The notes beneath the pieces were generated by a model that saw only the letters and a list, made by a program, of their open reading frames with translations, was not told the DNA's origin and ran no database searches. A stretch of DNA of 12,005 nt, from positions 1 through 12,005 of the forward strand of contig JACQDO010000264.1 in NCBI GenBank assembly GCA_016201085.1. Direction: 5' to 3'. The translations under genes and the position numbers were made by a program. The DNA is from Hyphomicrobiales bacterium. Its GTDB lineage: Bacteria; Pseudomonadota; Alphaproteobacteria; Rhizobiales; Xanthobacteraceae. This document shows positions 6,781-12,005 of this stretch, in pieces; positions within the stretch are counted from its first letter, which is position 1, and every line of letters begins with the position of its first letter.

Positions 6781-6868
6781 GTCATGGCCGGGCTTGTCCC
6801 GGCCATCCACGCCTTTTCTCGTCTATGGTTCTAAAGACGTGGATGCCCGGCACAAGGCCGGGCATGAC
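6781..6868. repeat. Double-hairpin palindromic repeat, copy B
   Basis: Same plan as the copy at 5819-5901. End arms are GTCAT (6781-6785) and ATGAC (6864-6868). Hairpin one is GGCCGGG-CTTGT-CCCGGCC (6786-6804), hairpin two GCCCGGC-ACAAG-GCCGGGC (6845-6863). Cross arms are ATCCACG (6805-6811) and CGTGGAT (6838-6844). The stem sequences differ from copy A but change in compensated pairs, so structure is kept. It lies just upstream of the mutase gene and contributes two in-frame ATGs to it. Confidence 0.85.
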
Positions 6869-6994
6869 GAATACGGCTGCTGGGCCTTGAAATCAAAGAA
6901 AAACATTGACACTGCGCGATCCGAACCGCCGCGGACGTGGAAATGCGTCACCGAATCCCATGCTATGCTAAGCCAAGCGCATAGGAGTTGAGCA

Positions 6995-7234
6995 ATGGCC
7001 CATAGCGAACGGGTGGTTCTCTACCATGCCCAGCGAGATTTTGAGCGCGAACGGCAGCCGAATGAACGATGGGACTACGCCGAGTTTGTTGCGCGCGGAG
7101 AACCTGTCAGCGGCACGACGGCAATCTCTGATGAACGGCGCGAGGCATATATCACTTGCGCAAGGGCTTACCTAGAGAAGCGCGGTTCGTATAAAAAGAG
7201 AACGGAACCGGAGAGAGTCAATGAACTGGAGTAA
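6995..7234 (+). CDS. Small hypothetical protein, 79 aa, charged
   Basis: I do not recognise this protein. It is soluble, rich in Arg and Glu and helical in appearance (for example RDFERERQPNERWDYAEFVARGE and SDERREAYITCARAYLEKRG), with a single cysteine and no signal peptide or membrane segment. Translation is well supported: AGGAG at 6983-6987 stands seven bases before the ATG. Base use is clearly poorer in G and C than the neighbours, with codons such as ATA, TTT and AGA, which suggests a recently gained gene. Its end overlaps the next small gene by 14 bases, so the two should be made together. The lysine-rich end (YKKRTEPERVNELE) overlaps the next gene's binding site, so its composition may partly reflect that constraint. 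Confidence 0.6.
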   Translation: MAHSERVVLYHAQRDFERERQPNERWDYAEFVARGEPVSGTTAISDERREAYITCARAYLEKRGSYKKRTEPERVNELE

Positions 7235-7433
7235 AGAACAGCGGCTTGCGCTTGCGGCTTGTTCGGTAGCGTCTGGGCTCATCAGCTTAGGGATTGGGTA
7301 TTCTACAAGTCGCAATCGCTATGGAATCATTGATTGGTTGAAAGATTCTCCCGCCGACGCATTTCTTTGGGCGTTAATTGGTGCAGTTGTTGGCGGAGCC
7401 GCAATCTTCGTTTACCGGTCCTTTTCAAACTGA
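7221..7433 (+). CDS. Small hypothetical membrane protein, 70 aa, two membrane segments
   Basis: I do not recognise this protein. It has two hydrophobic segments, about residues 9-27 (LALAACSVASGLISLGIGY) and 46-66 (DAFLWALIGAVVGGAAIFVYR), the second with a GAVVGGAA small-residue patch suited to helix packing. A short polar loop (STSRNRYGIIDWLKDSPA) joins them. GGAGAGAG at 7210-7217 directly precedes the ATG. It overlaps the upstream small gene by 14 bases in another frame, which implies coupled translation. Like its partner it is noticeably less GC-rich than the chromosome around it. A small soluble protein paired with a two-helix membrane protein could be a toxin-antitoxin or stress module, but nothing in the sequence proves this. 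Confidence 0.6.
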   Translation: MNWSKEQRLALAACSVASGLISLGIGYSTSRNRYGIIDWLKDSPADAFLWALIGAVVGGAAIFVYRSFSN

Positions 7434-7457
7434 GACGCTTCACGGTCCGGACGTGGC

Positions 7458-7487
7458 TTGACGAGAAGTACGGCGGCGACTAATTAT
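7458..7487 (+). promoter_or_regulatory. Promoter of metX-metW
   Basis: CTTGACG, with hexamer TTGACG at 7458-7463, is a good alphaproteobacterial -35. AATTAT (7482-7487) is a fair -10 at 18-base spacing. The predicted transcription start, near 7494, falls just before the first stem of the SAM-II aptamer at 7498. That agreement is the main support. It also separates metX transcription from the small genes upstream. Confidence 0.55.
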
Positions 7488-7493
7488 CGACCC

Positions 7494-7557
7494 GTTCCGT
7501 GGTCATTTGAGCCGGCCGGCTTGCAGCCACGTTAAACAACTCGCTAAACAGGCCGGG
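7494..7557 (+). ncRNA. SAM-II riboswitch (metA motif)
   Basis: The aptamer matches the SAM-II consensus as remembered. P1 is CGTGG (7498-7502) with CCACG (7527-7531), enclosing a loop that contains ATTTG and CTTGCAG. After P1 come TTAAA (7532-7536) and the conserved GCTAAA (7543-7548). The pseudoknot is a perfect six-base helix, CCGGCC (7512-7517) with GGCCGG (7551-7556). SAM-II is found mainly in Alphaproteobacteria ahead of methionine genes and turns expression off when S-adenosylmethionine binds. Here it stands between a promoter and metX, with an intrinsic terminator right behind it. Confidence 0.93.
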
Positions 7558-7569
7558 GAACACGTGGGT

Positions 7570-7603
7570 CCCGGCCGAACCTCAGTTCGGGCCGGGTTTT
7601 TTT
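7570..7603 (+). terminator. Intrinsic terminator (attenuator) of the metX leader
   Basis: A strong stem pairs CCCGGCCGAAC (7570-7580) with GTTCGGGCCGGG (7585-7596). It has one bulged G and a CTCA loop, and is followed at once by seven T (7597-7603). It lies between the SAM-II aptamer and the metX start. The 5' arm CCCGGCC (7570-7576) can instead pair with GGCCGGG (7551-7557), an antiterminator that overlaps the pseudoknot strand of the aptamer. Confidence 0.9.
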
Positions 7604-7644
7604 ATGGCCCCATGTGGAGGCCTCCTGTCGGGGGCAATATCGAG

Positions 7645-8856
7645 ATGGTCGAGGCCAGTCTCAGCAGCGCACATGACGCGCCGGATGCACCGCGCGAGGC
7701 GGATTTTCCGCACGACTCGCTGGTCGCGCATTTCGGCAGCGACAAGCCACTCAAGCTCGACGCCGGCGTCGAGCTCAGCCCCTTTCAGATCGCCTACAAG
7801 ACCTACGGCACGCTCAATGCCGATCGCTCCAATGCGGTGCTGGTGTGCCATGCGCTCACCGGCGACCAGCACGTGGCCAATCTGCATCCGGTCACCAAGA
7901 AGTCGGGCTGGTGGGAAACCCTGGTCGGTCCCGGCAAGCCGATCGATACCGAGCGCTATTTCGTCATCTGCCCGAACGTCATGGGCGCCTGCATGGGGAC
8001 CACCGGGCCGTCCTCGACCAATCCGGCCACCGGCCAGCCGTGGGGGCTGGATTTTCCCGTCATAACCATCCGCGACATGGTGCGGGCGCAGGCCATGCTG
8101 CTCGACCATCTCGGCATCGAGCAACTGTTCTCGGTGGCCGGCGGCTCGATGGGCGGCATGCAGGTGCTGCAATGGGCGGCAAGCTATCCGCACCGCGTAT
8201 TCTCCGCGCTGCCGATTGCCTGCGCCACCCGCCATTCGGCGCAGAATATTGCGTTCCACGAGGTCGGCCGACAGGCGATCATGGCCGATCCGGAATGGCG
8301 TGGCGGCCGTTACCACCTGGAAGGCACCAACCCGCGCCGCGGCCTCGCGGTCGCGCGCATGGGCGCGCACATCACCTATTTGTCCGATGCCGCGCTGCAC
8401 CGGAAATTCGGCCGCAAGTTCCAGGATCGCGACAATCCCACCTTCTCGTTCGATGCGGATTTCGAGGTGGAATCCTATCTGCGCCACCAGGGTATCTCGT
8501 TCGTGGAGCGTTTCGACGCCAATTCGTATCTCTACCTTACGCGCGCCATGGATTATTTCGACCTGGCCGCCGACGCCGGCGGCATCCTGGCGAATGCGTT
8601 CAAGGCCACGCCGACGCGTTTCTGCGTGATTTCGTTCACCAGCGACTGGCTGTTCCCGACCTCGGAATCGCGCGCCATTGTGCATGCGCTCAACGCCTCG
8701 AGCGCCCGCGTCTCCTTTGCCGAGATCGTCACCGACAAGGGGCACGACGCCTTCCTGCTCGACGAGCCGGAATTGTTCGCCATCGTGCGCGGGTTCCTCG
8801 ACGGCGCCGGCAAGGCGCGCGGGCTTGCTGCCACAAGTCTTGCGGCCAAGAGCTGA
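7645..8856 (+). CDS. metX: Homoserine O-acyltransferase MetX
   Basis: The 403-residue alpha/beta-hydrolase-fold enzyme acylates homoserine with acetyl-CoA (or succinyl-CoA in some members) at the entry to methionine synthesis. Family blocks are clear: [29 protein letters not shown] near the N-terminus, [14 protein letters not shown], then the nucleophile elbow [13 protein letters not shown] with S168. The triad is completed by D334 (TSDWLFP) and H367 (KGHDAFL). The start is set at the ATG at 7645, after the terminator, with GGGGG about 10 bases upstream. ATG 7612 is in frame but follows the T-run without a binding site, and the frame further up to 7507 runs through the riboswitch and cannot be coding. 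metW follows after four bases. Expression is expected to fall at high SAM. The acyl donor cannot be told from this sequence with confidence. Confidence 0.95.
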   Translation: MVEASLSSAHDAPDAPREADFPHDSLVAHFGSDKPLKLDAGVELSPFQIAYKTYGTLNADRSNAVLVCHALTGDQHVANLHPVTKKSGWWETLVGPGKPIDTERYFVICPNVMGACMGTTGPSSTNPATGQPWGLDFPVITIRDMVRAQAMLLDHLGIEQLFSVAGGSMGGMQVLQWAASYPHRVFSALPIACATRHSAQNIAFHEVGRQAIMADPEWRGGRYHLEGTNPRRGLAVARMGAHITYLSDAALHRKFGRKFQDRDNPTFSFDADFEVESYLRHQGISFVERFDANSYLYLTRAMDYFDLAADAGGILANAFKATPTRFCVISFTSDWLFPTSESRAIVHALNASSARVSFAEIVTDKGHDAFLLDEPELFAIVRGFLDGAGKARGLAATSLAAKS

Positions 8857-8860
8857 CATC

Positions 8861-9508
8861 ATGAGCAATCTCAACCTCGCCAATATCGCGCGCACGCCGA
8901 CCGGCGCCCGTATCGACCTAGTGATGGTCGCGGAGATGGTGGAGCGCGGCGTCAAGGTGCTCGACGTCGGTTGCGGCGACGGCGAGCTGCTGCGGCTGCT
9001 GAGCGAAAGCCGCGACGTCGACGGCCGCGGCATCGAGCTGTCGCGCGAGGGTGTGAACGAGTGCGTGGCCAAGGGTCTGGCCGTGATCCAGGGCGACGCC
9101 GATACCGATCTCGCGGACTATCCGGACGACGCCTTCGACTACGTCATCCTGTCGCAGACGCTGCAGGCCACCCGCCACCCCCGTATCGTTTTGGAACACA
9201 TGCTGCGCATCGGGCGGCATGCCATCGTCTCATTCCCGAATTTCGGCCACTGGTCGGTGCGCATGCAGCTGCTGTTTGCCGGCCACATGCCGCGCACCGA
9301 TATCCTGCCCTATAGCTGGTACGACACCCCCAACATCCACCACTGCACCATCAAGGACTTCCGCCAGCTCTGCACCGAAGTCGGGGTCAGACTGGAGAAG
9401 GCGGTGGCGCTCAACGCCTGGGGAAGCCCGCTGCGGCTCAATGCGCCCTGGTGGTTCTGGAACCTGTTCGGCGAACAGGCGGTGTTCCTGCTCAGCCGCA
9501 AGGGCTGA
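8861..9508 (+). CDS. metW: Methionine biosynthesis protein MetW
   Basis: MetW is a 215-residue protein with a class I methyltransferase fold. The SAM-binding motif I is VLDVGCGDGEL (33-43). Family blocks seen are GIELSREGVNECVAKGLAVIQGDADTDL, the DAFDYVILSQTLQATRHP strand and SFPNFGHWSVRMQLL, followed by PYSWYDTPNIHHCTIKDF, which is characteristic of MetW. Genetics in several bacteria link MetW to MetX for homoserine acylation, and it is thought to support MetX activity rather than to methylate a small metabolite; no substrate is established. The ATG at 8861 is four bases after the metX stop, so the genes are co-transcribed under the SAM-II leader. The frame extends further up inside metX, but the protein homology begins here. 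Confidence 0.93.
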   Translation: MSNLNLANIARTPTGARIDLVMVAEMVERGVKVLDVGCGDGELLRLLSESRDVDGRGIELSREGVNECVAKGLAVIQGDADTDLADYPDDAFDYVILSQTLQATRHPRIVLEHMLRIGRHAIVSFPNFGHWSVRMQLLFAGHMPRTDILPYSWYDTPNIHHCTIKDFRQLCTEVGVRLEKAVALNAWGSPLRLNAPWWFWNLFGEQAVFLLSRKG

Positions 9509-9827
9509 CTGGCCCGCGCGGCCACCCTCCAGTCCTATTTTTGCTGCACTGCAACTTTAACTTGGTTGCGAGGGCTCGATAACTATCCTCTAAAGTATAA
9601 TTTCAATTATACACTGTATATATTTTCGTATAGATAGTACATCAATAATATATAAGCGTATATTTTAGTTGCTATGCGTATTAACAGGTTTTTGGCGGCA
9701 TAATTGCATAGGAAGACCTTTCAAAGATCACGATTTAGCCATGGTTTGCCTGCGTCTGAACCATGCATTCGGCTCTGATTCTATTTGGACCGGGTGCATT
9801 GCTTTGACGAAAAGGGGACTACGAATA
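9509..9827. other. Long intergenic region with an AT-rich island
   Basis: Over 300 bases without a supported gene. Just after metW a weak stem TGGCC-CGCGC-GGCCA (9510-9524), with an alternative ACTGG/CCAGT pairing (9508-9533), is followed by TTTTT at 9538-9542. It is a poor terminator candidate because of the spacing. From about 9550 to 9690 the DNA turns strongly AT-rich (many TATA and AATTAT runs) in a GC-rich chromosome. The rest, to 9827, is of mixed composition and presumably the leader of the hydrolase gene. A frame open from 9669 into the hydrolase gene lacks coding character before 9828. Confidence 0.6.
9595..9612. promoter_or_regulatory. Perfect 18-bp palindrome, possible operator
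   Basis: GTATAATT (9595-9602) and AATTATAC (9605-9612) are exact reverse complements around a TC centre. It lies in the AT-rich island, 216 bases before the hydrolase start and 87 after the metW stop. Its size and symmetry suit a dimeric regulator. No regulator can be named. Confidence 0.4.
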
Positions 9828-10451
9828 ATGACTCTATCAAACGCAAGTCGGACGGCGGTTTTGCTGTGTTCGGTGGCCTTTGTGGCGTTCACCGTTCCGG
9901 CCTCAGCCAGGCCCGTCCATAAGGCCGCGCAGACGTTTGCTGCAGTGCAATGGCAAAATGCCGGCGCTGACCATGACGACCGCTATCCGGTCGTCGTCCG
10001 TCAAGTAAAGGGCGAAGCCACCCAAAGCCAAAGCCGTCGCCGTGCCCCGCAGACGCAGGCACCGGCGAATTCCGCTTTAGGCGGCTTCACCTCGAATTCG
10101 CTGGTTAGCGAGGCCCGCAAGTATATCGGCACCAACCCGACCGGCCGCGGCAGTCTGTGGTGCGGGGCGTTCATGGACATGGTGTTGAAAAAAACCGGAC
10201 ATGCCGGCGGCGGCAACTTGGCCAGCGCCTATGCGCGTTACGGCACCCGCGTATCGGGACCGCAGGTCGGCGCCATCGCGGTGATGGGTCGCAACGGCGG
10301 CGGCCATGTCGGCGTGGTGACCGGCGTCGATGCCAACGGCAATCCGATCGTCCTGTCCGGCAACACCTGGAATCGCAATACCGGCGGCCGGCATACGGTG
10401 GCCGAGCAGGTCTACCCGCGCAGCCGCGTCTACGCCTATGTGATGCCGTAA
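9828..10451 (+). CDS. Exported CHAP/NlpC-like cysteine hydrolase (TIGR02594-like)
   Basis: The protein has 207 residues. A signal peptide (membrane core about 9-23) ends at ASA (25-27), a typical signal peptidase I site. A low-complexity Gln/Arg/Ala linker (about 58-83) follows. The catalytic domain begins at SLVSEARKYIGTNP. GSLWCGAFMDMVLKKTG holds the likely nucleophile C112, and GGGHVGVVTGVD holds the histidine H160. VLSGNTWNRNTGGRHTVAEQ and the terminal SRVYAYVMP complete the CHAP-like pattern. Such enzymes cut peptide or amide bonds in peptidoglycan. No separate cell-wall binding domain is seen. GGGG at 9814-9817 lies 10 bases before the ATG. It is a single-gene unit with its own terminator, and a long AT-rich region stands upstream. 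The fold is fairly sure; the substrate is inference. Confidence 0.8.
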   Translation: MTLSNASRTAVLLCSVAFVAFTVPASARPVHKAAQTFAAVQWQNAGADHDDRYPVVVRQVKGEATQSQSRRRAPQTQAPANSALGGFTSNSLVSEARKYIGTNPTGRGSLWCGAFMDMVLKKTGHAGGGNLASAYARYGTRVSGPQVGAIAVMGRNGGGHVGVVTGVDANGNPIVLSGNTWNRNTGGRHTVAEQVYPRSRVYAYVMP

Positions 10452-10476
10452 TTGTTCGTTGCGTCATGCATCATGG

Positions 10477-10513
10477 CCGCGCCCCGTTCACAAAGAGCGG
10501 GGCGCGGTTTTTT
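10477..10513 (+). terminator. Intrinsic terminator of the CHAP-like hydrolase gene
   Basis: A perfect ten-base stem, CCGCGCCCCG (10477-10486) with CGGGGCGCGG (10498-10507), and an 11-base loop, followed by six T (10508-10513). It starts 26 bases after the stop codon. On the other strand there is no T-run, so it serves the hydrolase gene and not the convergent MOSC gene. Confidence 0.93.
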
Positions 10514-10528
10514 GTGCGCTGAGCCCAA

Positions 10529-11296
10529 TCAAGCGCTGACGGCGTCACCCACCGCGATGTCGCCGGCTTCGATCACCTCGGCATAGATGCCGCAGTCGGT
10601 GTGGCCGAAACTCTGCAGCAGCGTGCGCGGGACGGTCAGGTCCCGCAGGCCGGTTTCGGGGTCGACGTCGGTGGCGGCGCAGCGCTCGATGCGCTTGATC
10701 ACCTTGACGCGTGCACGATCGCCAAGGGTGAACTCGCGGCCGATCAGGTCGAACTCATGCCAGGCCGACCAGCCGGCGACGTAAAGATTGCCGCGGAAAC
10801 GCAGCGGATGCACTGTCGCGCCGGCCGCGTTTTCGACGGCAGCCACCGACGCCGGATTGATGATGGACACCACCTTCTTGGCCACGTCCGAGAAACTATG
10901 GTTCTGCCCGGACAGTACCTTCGGTGGCCCGCGTAGCTCGCCGGCGCAATAGCCGGCGAAGAATCGCTCGATGGCGGCGCGGCCTTCTGCCGTGCGCAAG
11001 TCGCCGCGGGCGGCCTCGCGGCCTTCGGCGTTGATAATGAGCGTGTGGTTTGGCTCATCGTAGTCGGTGCGCAGCGCTGCCAGCCGTTCATTGCGCATCA
11101 GCATCAGGAAGCGGATTTTGGGGAAATAGGCAGGGGCGGCGGGATCGAAGCCGCAAGGGCCGTTCTCGATGGCGTAGAGCCGGTCGGACGGCAAAGTGGC
11201 GCCCACCGCCAAATGGGTGCGAGGCAGCGGCTGCGGCGATAGCCCCTTAACCGGGTAGCGATAAATCGCGTCAATCCTAGGCTGCTGACTTGTCAT
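10529..11296 (-). CDS. MOSC domain-containing protein (YcbX/mARC-like)
   Basis: The 255-residue protein has the two-part build of this group. The MOSC N-terminal beta-barrel domain begins with IDAIYRYPVKGLSPQPLP (8-25) and continues through DRLYAIENG. The MOSC domain proper contains HPLRFRGNLYVAG, IGREFTLGDRARVKVIKRIERCAATDVDPETGLRD with C206, and GHTDCGIYAEVIEAGDIAVGD at the end. MOSC proteins bind molybdenum cofactor or carry sulphur; in the mARC/YcbX branch the equivalent cysteine coordinates molybdenum and the enzyme reduces N-hydroxylated compounds with partner electron carriers. The exact reaction here is not known, and no 2Fe-2S domain is fused. The ATG at 11296 has only a weak purine-rich stretch upstream. 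It is a stand-alone gene, divergent from clpB and convergent with the hydrolase gene. Confidence 0.9.
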   Translation of the reverse strand: MTSQQPRIDAIYRYPVKGLSPQPLPRTHLAVGATLPSDRLYAIENGPCGFDPAAPAYFPKIRFLMLMRNERLAALRTDYDEPNHTLIINAEGREAARGDLRTAEGRAAIERFFAGYCAGELRGPPKVLSGQNHSFSDVAKKVVSIINPASVAAVENAAGATVHPLRFRGNLYVAGWSAWHEFDLIGREFTLGDRARVKVIKRIERCAATDVDPETGLRDLTVPRTLLQSFGHTDCGIYAEVIEAGDIAVGDAVSA

Positions 11297-11362
11297 TGGT
11301 TTTTCGGCATTTTCCGTAAGTCTTAATGGGTCCTGGACTGACCTATATCAGGCGGCAGGCCT

Positions 11363-11391
11363 CTTCAAACTGGAACTCGGTGCACCCACAT
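11363..11391 (+). promoter_or_regulatory. Possible heat-shock (RpoH) promoter of clpB
   Basis: CTTCAA (11363-11368), one base from the RpoH -35 CTTGAA, is followed after 16 bases by CCCACAT (11385-11391), close to the CCCCAT-type -10. Transcription would start about 65 bases before the clpB ATG. ClpB is a classic heat-shock gene, so the context fits, but neither hexamer is perfect. Confidence 0.4.
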
Positions 11392-11462
11392 AGGGCAAGG
11401 CAGGCCGCCGTTACGGGACCTGCTGCTGTTCCGGTGCTGTTATGGGCCGAGGGAGTTGAGAC

Positions 11463-12005
11463 ATGAACTTCGAGAAATACACCGACCGCGCTCGCGGTTT
11501 TGTGCAATCCGCGCAATCGATGGCCCTGCGCGAGGGTCACCAGCAATTCACCGCCGAACATCTGCTCAAGGTCCTGCTCGACGATCCGGAAGGGCTGGCG
11601 GCCGGGCTGATCGATCGCTCCGGCGGCAACTCCCGCCAAGCCTTGCAGGCGGTCGAGGCCGCGCTTGCCAAACGCCCGAAGGTGAGCGGCGGTGGCGCCG
11701 GTCAGGTCTATCTCGATCCCGCGCTCGCTCGCGTGTTCGACGCCGCCGAGAAGGCCGGCGAGAAAGCCGGCGATAGTTTCGTCACCGTTGAGCGGTTGCT
11801 GCTCGCATTGGCAATCGAGAAGGACAGCGAGGCGGGCAAGATCCTGGCCAAGGCCGGCGTCACGCCGCAGAATCTCAACACCGCCATCAACGCGCTGCGC
11901 AAGGGCCGCACGGCTGATTCCGCCTCGGCCGAGAATGCCTATGACGCGCTGAAGAAATATGCGCGGGATCTGACGGATGCGGCACGCGCGGGCAAGCTCG
12001 ATCCG
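11463..12005 (+). CDS. clpB: ATP-dependent disaggregase ClpB, N-terminal part (partial)
   Basis: The first 181 codons are present and the gene runs off the window in frame. ClpB is a ring-forming AAA+ chaperone which, with DnaK, extracts proteins from aggregates in the cytoplasm. The start MNFEKYTDRARGFVQSAQSMA is typical. Two Clp N-terminal repeats are visible: FTAEHLLKVLLDDPEGLAAGLIDRSG (29 onward) and VTVERLLLALAIEKDSEAGKILAKAGV (about 103 onward). The sequence then enters the linker AYDALKKYARDLTDAARAGKLDP, just before the first nucleotide-binding domain, whose Walker motif lies outside the window. GGGAG at 11451-11455 stands seven bases upstream. The KYARDLTDAARAGKLDP linker and the MNFEKYT start fit ClpB better than ClpA or ClpC. 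A possible heat-shock promoter lies upstream. Confidence 0.94.
   Translation, partial: MNFEKYTDRARGFVQSAQSMALREGHQQFTAEHLLKVLLDDPEGLAAGLIDRSGGNSRQALQAVEAALAKRPKVSGGGAGQVYLDPALARVFDAAEKAGEKAGDSFVTVERLLLALAIEKDSEAGKILAKAGVTPQNLNTAINALRKGRTADSASAENAYDALKKYARDLTDAARAGKLDP

Noticed and set aside
5819-6868. Possible CRISPR array from repeated palindromes
   Set aside because: There are only two copies, about 960 bases apart with a full gene between them; unit size and lack of regular spacers do not fit CRISPR.
6906-6969. TTGACA at 6906-6911 and TATGCT at 6964-6969 as a promoter of the small gene pair
   Set aside because: The two are separated by 52 bases, far too many, and neither has a partner at 16-18 bases. 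The real promoter of the cassette was not found.
7582-9072. Open frame of 496 codons on the minus strand opposite metX and metW
   Set aside because: It mirrors the GC-rich codons of two well-identified genes, covers the riboswitch terminator, is rich in Arg, His and Gly, and shows no recognisable domain.
9508-9542. Intrinsic terminator after metW
   Set aside because: The best stem (TGGCC/GGCCA) is only five base pairs and the T-run begins 14 bases later; it is too weak to list as a terminator.
9669-9827. N-terminal extension of the hydrolase from the frame opening at 9669
   Set aside because: The extension lacks coding character and would bury the clear signal peptide that begins at 9828, where a GGGG binding site is well placed.

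Overview
The window is GC-rich chromosomal DNA of an alphaproteobacterium, most likely Hyphomicrobiales (Rhizobiales) of the Bradyrhizobium/Rhodopseudomonas/Xanthobacteraceae kind. The grounds are the ftsX tail, a DUF2125 protein, a chorismate mutase-hisC-tyrC cluster next to metX-metW, a SAM-II riboswitch, and palindromic intergenic repeats of the style common in that group. The species cannot be fixed from the sequence alone. Nearly everything is housekeeping; the accessory-looking parts are one small cassette of lower GC and one very AT-rich intergenic island.

Layout. 1-1722 (+): the end of ftsX, then a DUF218/YdcF-like membrane protein and a 1-acylglycerol-3-phosphate acyltransferase (PlsC-like), tightly packed as one cell-envelope operon. 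1745-2317 (-): a ChaC-like gamma-glutamylcyclotransferase, convergent with plsC. 2461-3585 (+): a DUF2125 membrane-anchored protein, divergent from chaC. 3594-3724: two palindromic repeats. 3734-6761 (-): an aromatic amino acid unit read in the order chorismate mutase, hisC-type aminotransferase, tyrC prephenate dehydrogenase. Two copies of a double-hairpin repeat flank the mutase gene. 6995-7433 (+): two small unrecognised overlapping genes of lower GC. 7458-9508 (+): promoter, SAM-II riboswitch, intrinsic terminator, metX and metW. 9509-9827: a long intergenic region with an AT-rich island and a perfect 18-bp palindrome. 9828-10451 (+): an exported CHAP/NlpC-like hydrolase with its own terminator. 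10529-11296 (-): a MOSC-domain protein. 11463 to the end (+): the N-terminal part of clpB behind a possible heat-shock promoter.

How the genes work together. Chorismate mutase makes prephenate. TyrC oxidatively decarboxylates it (or arogenate) towards tyrosine, and the HisC-type aminotransferase supplies aromatic or histidinol-phosphate transamination. MetX acylates homoserine and MetW assists, giving the activated precursor of methionine. That step feeds SAM, which is sensed by the SAM-II leader.

The most rewarding point is the metX leader. The 3' strand of the SAM-II pseudoknot (7551-7556) is also the 5' strand of a perfect antiterminator with 7570-7576, which in turn blocks the terminator 7570-7596. 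This is a complete transcription-attenuation switch that can be read directly from the bases. I found no wholly new multi-gene system. The candidates for novelty are the small 6995-7433 cassette, the divergent C-terminal half of the chorismate mutase, and the AT-rich operator-like island.
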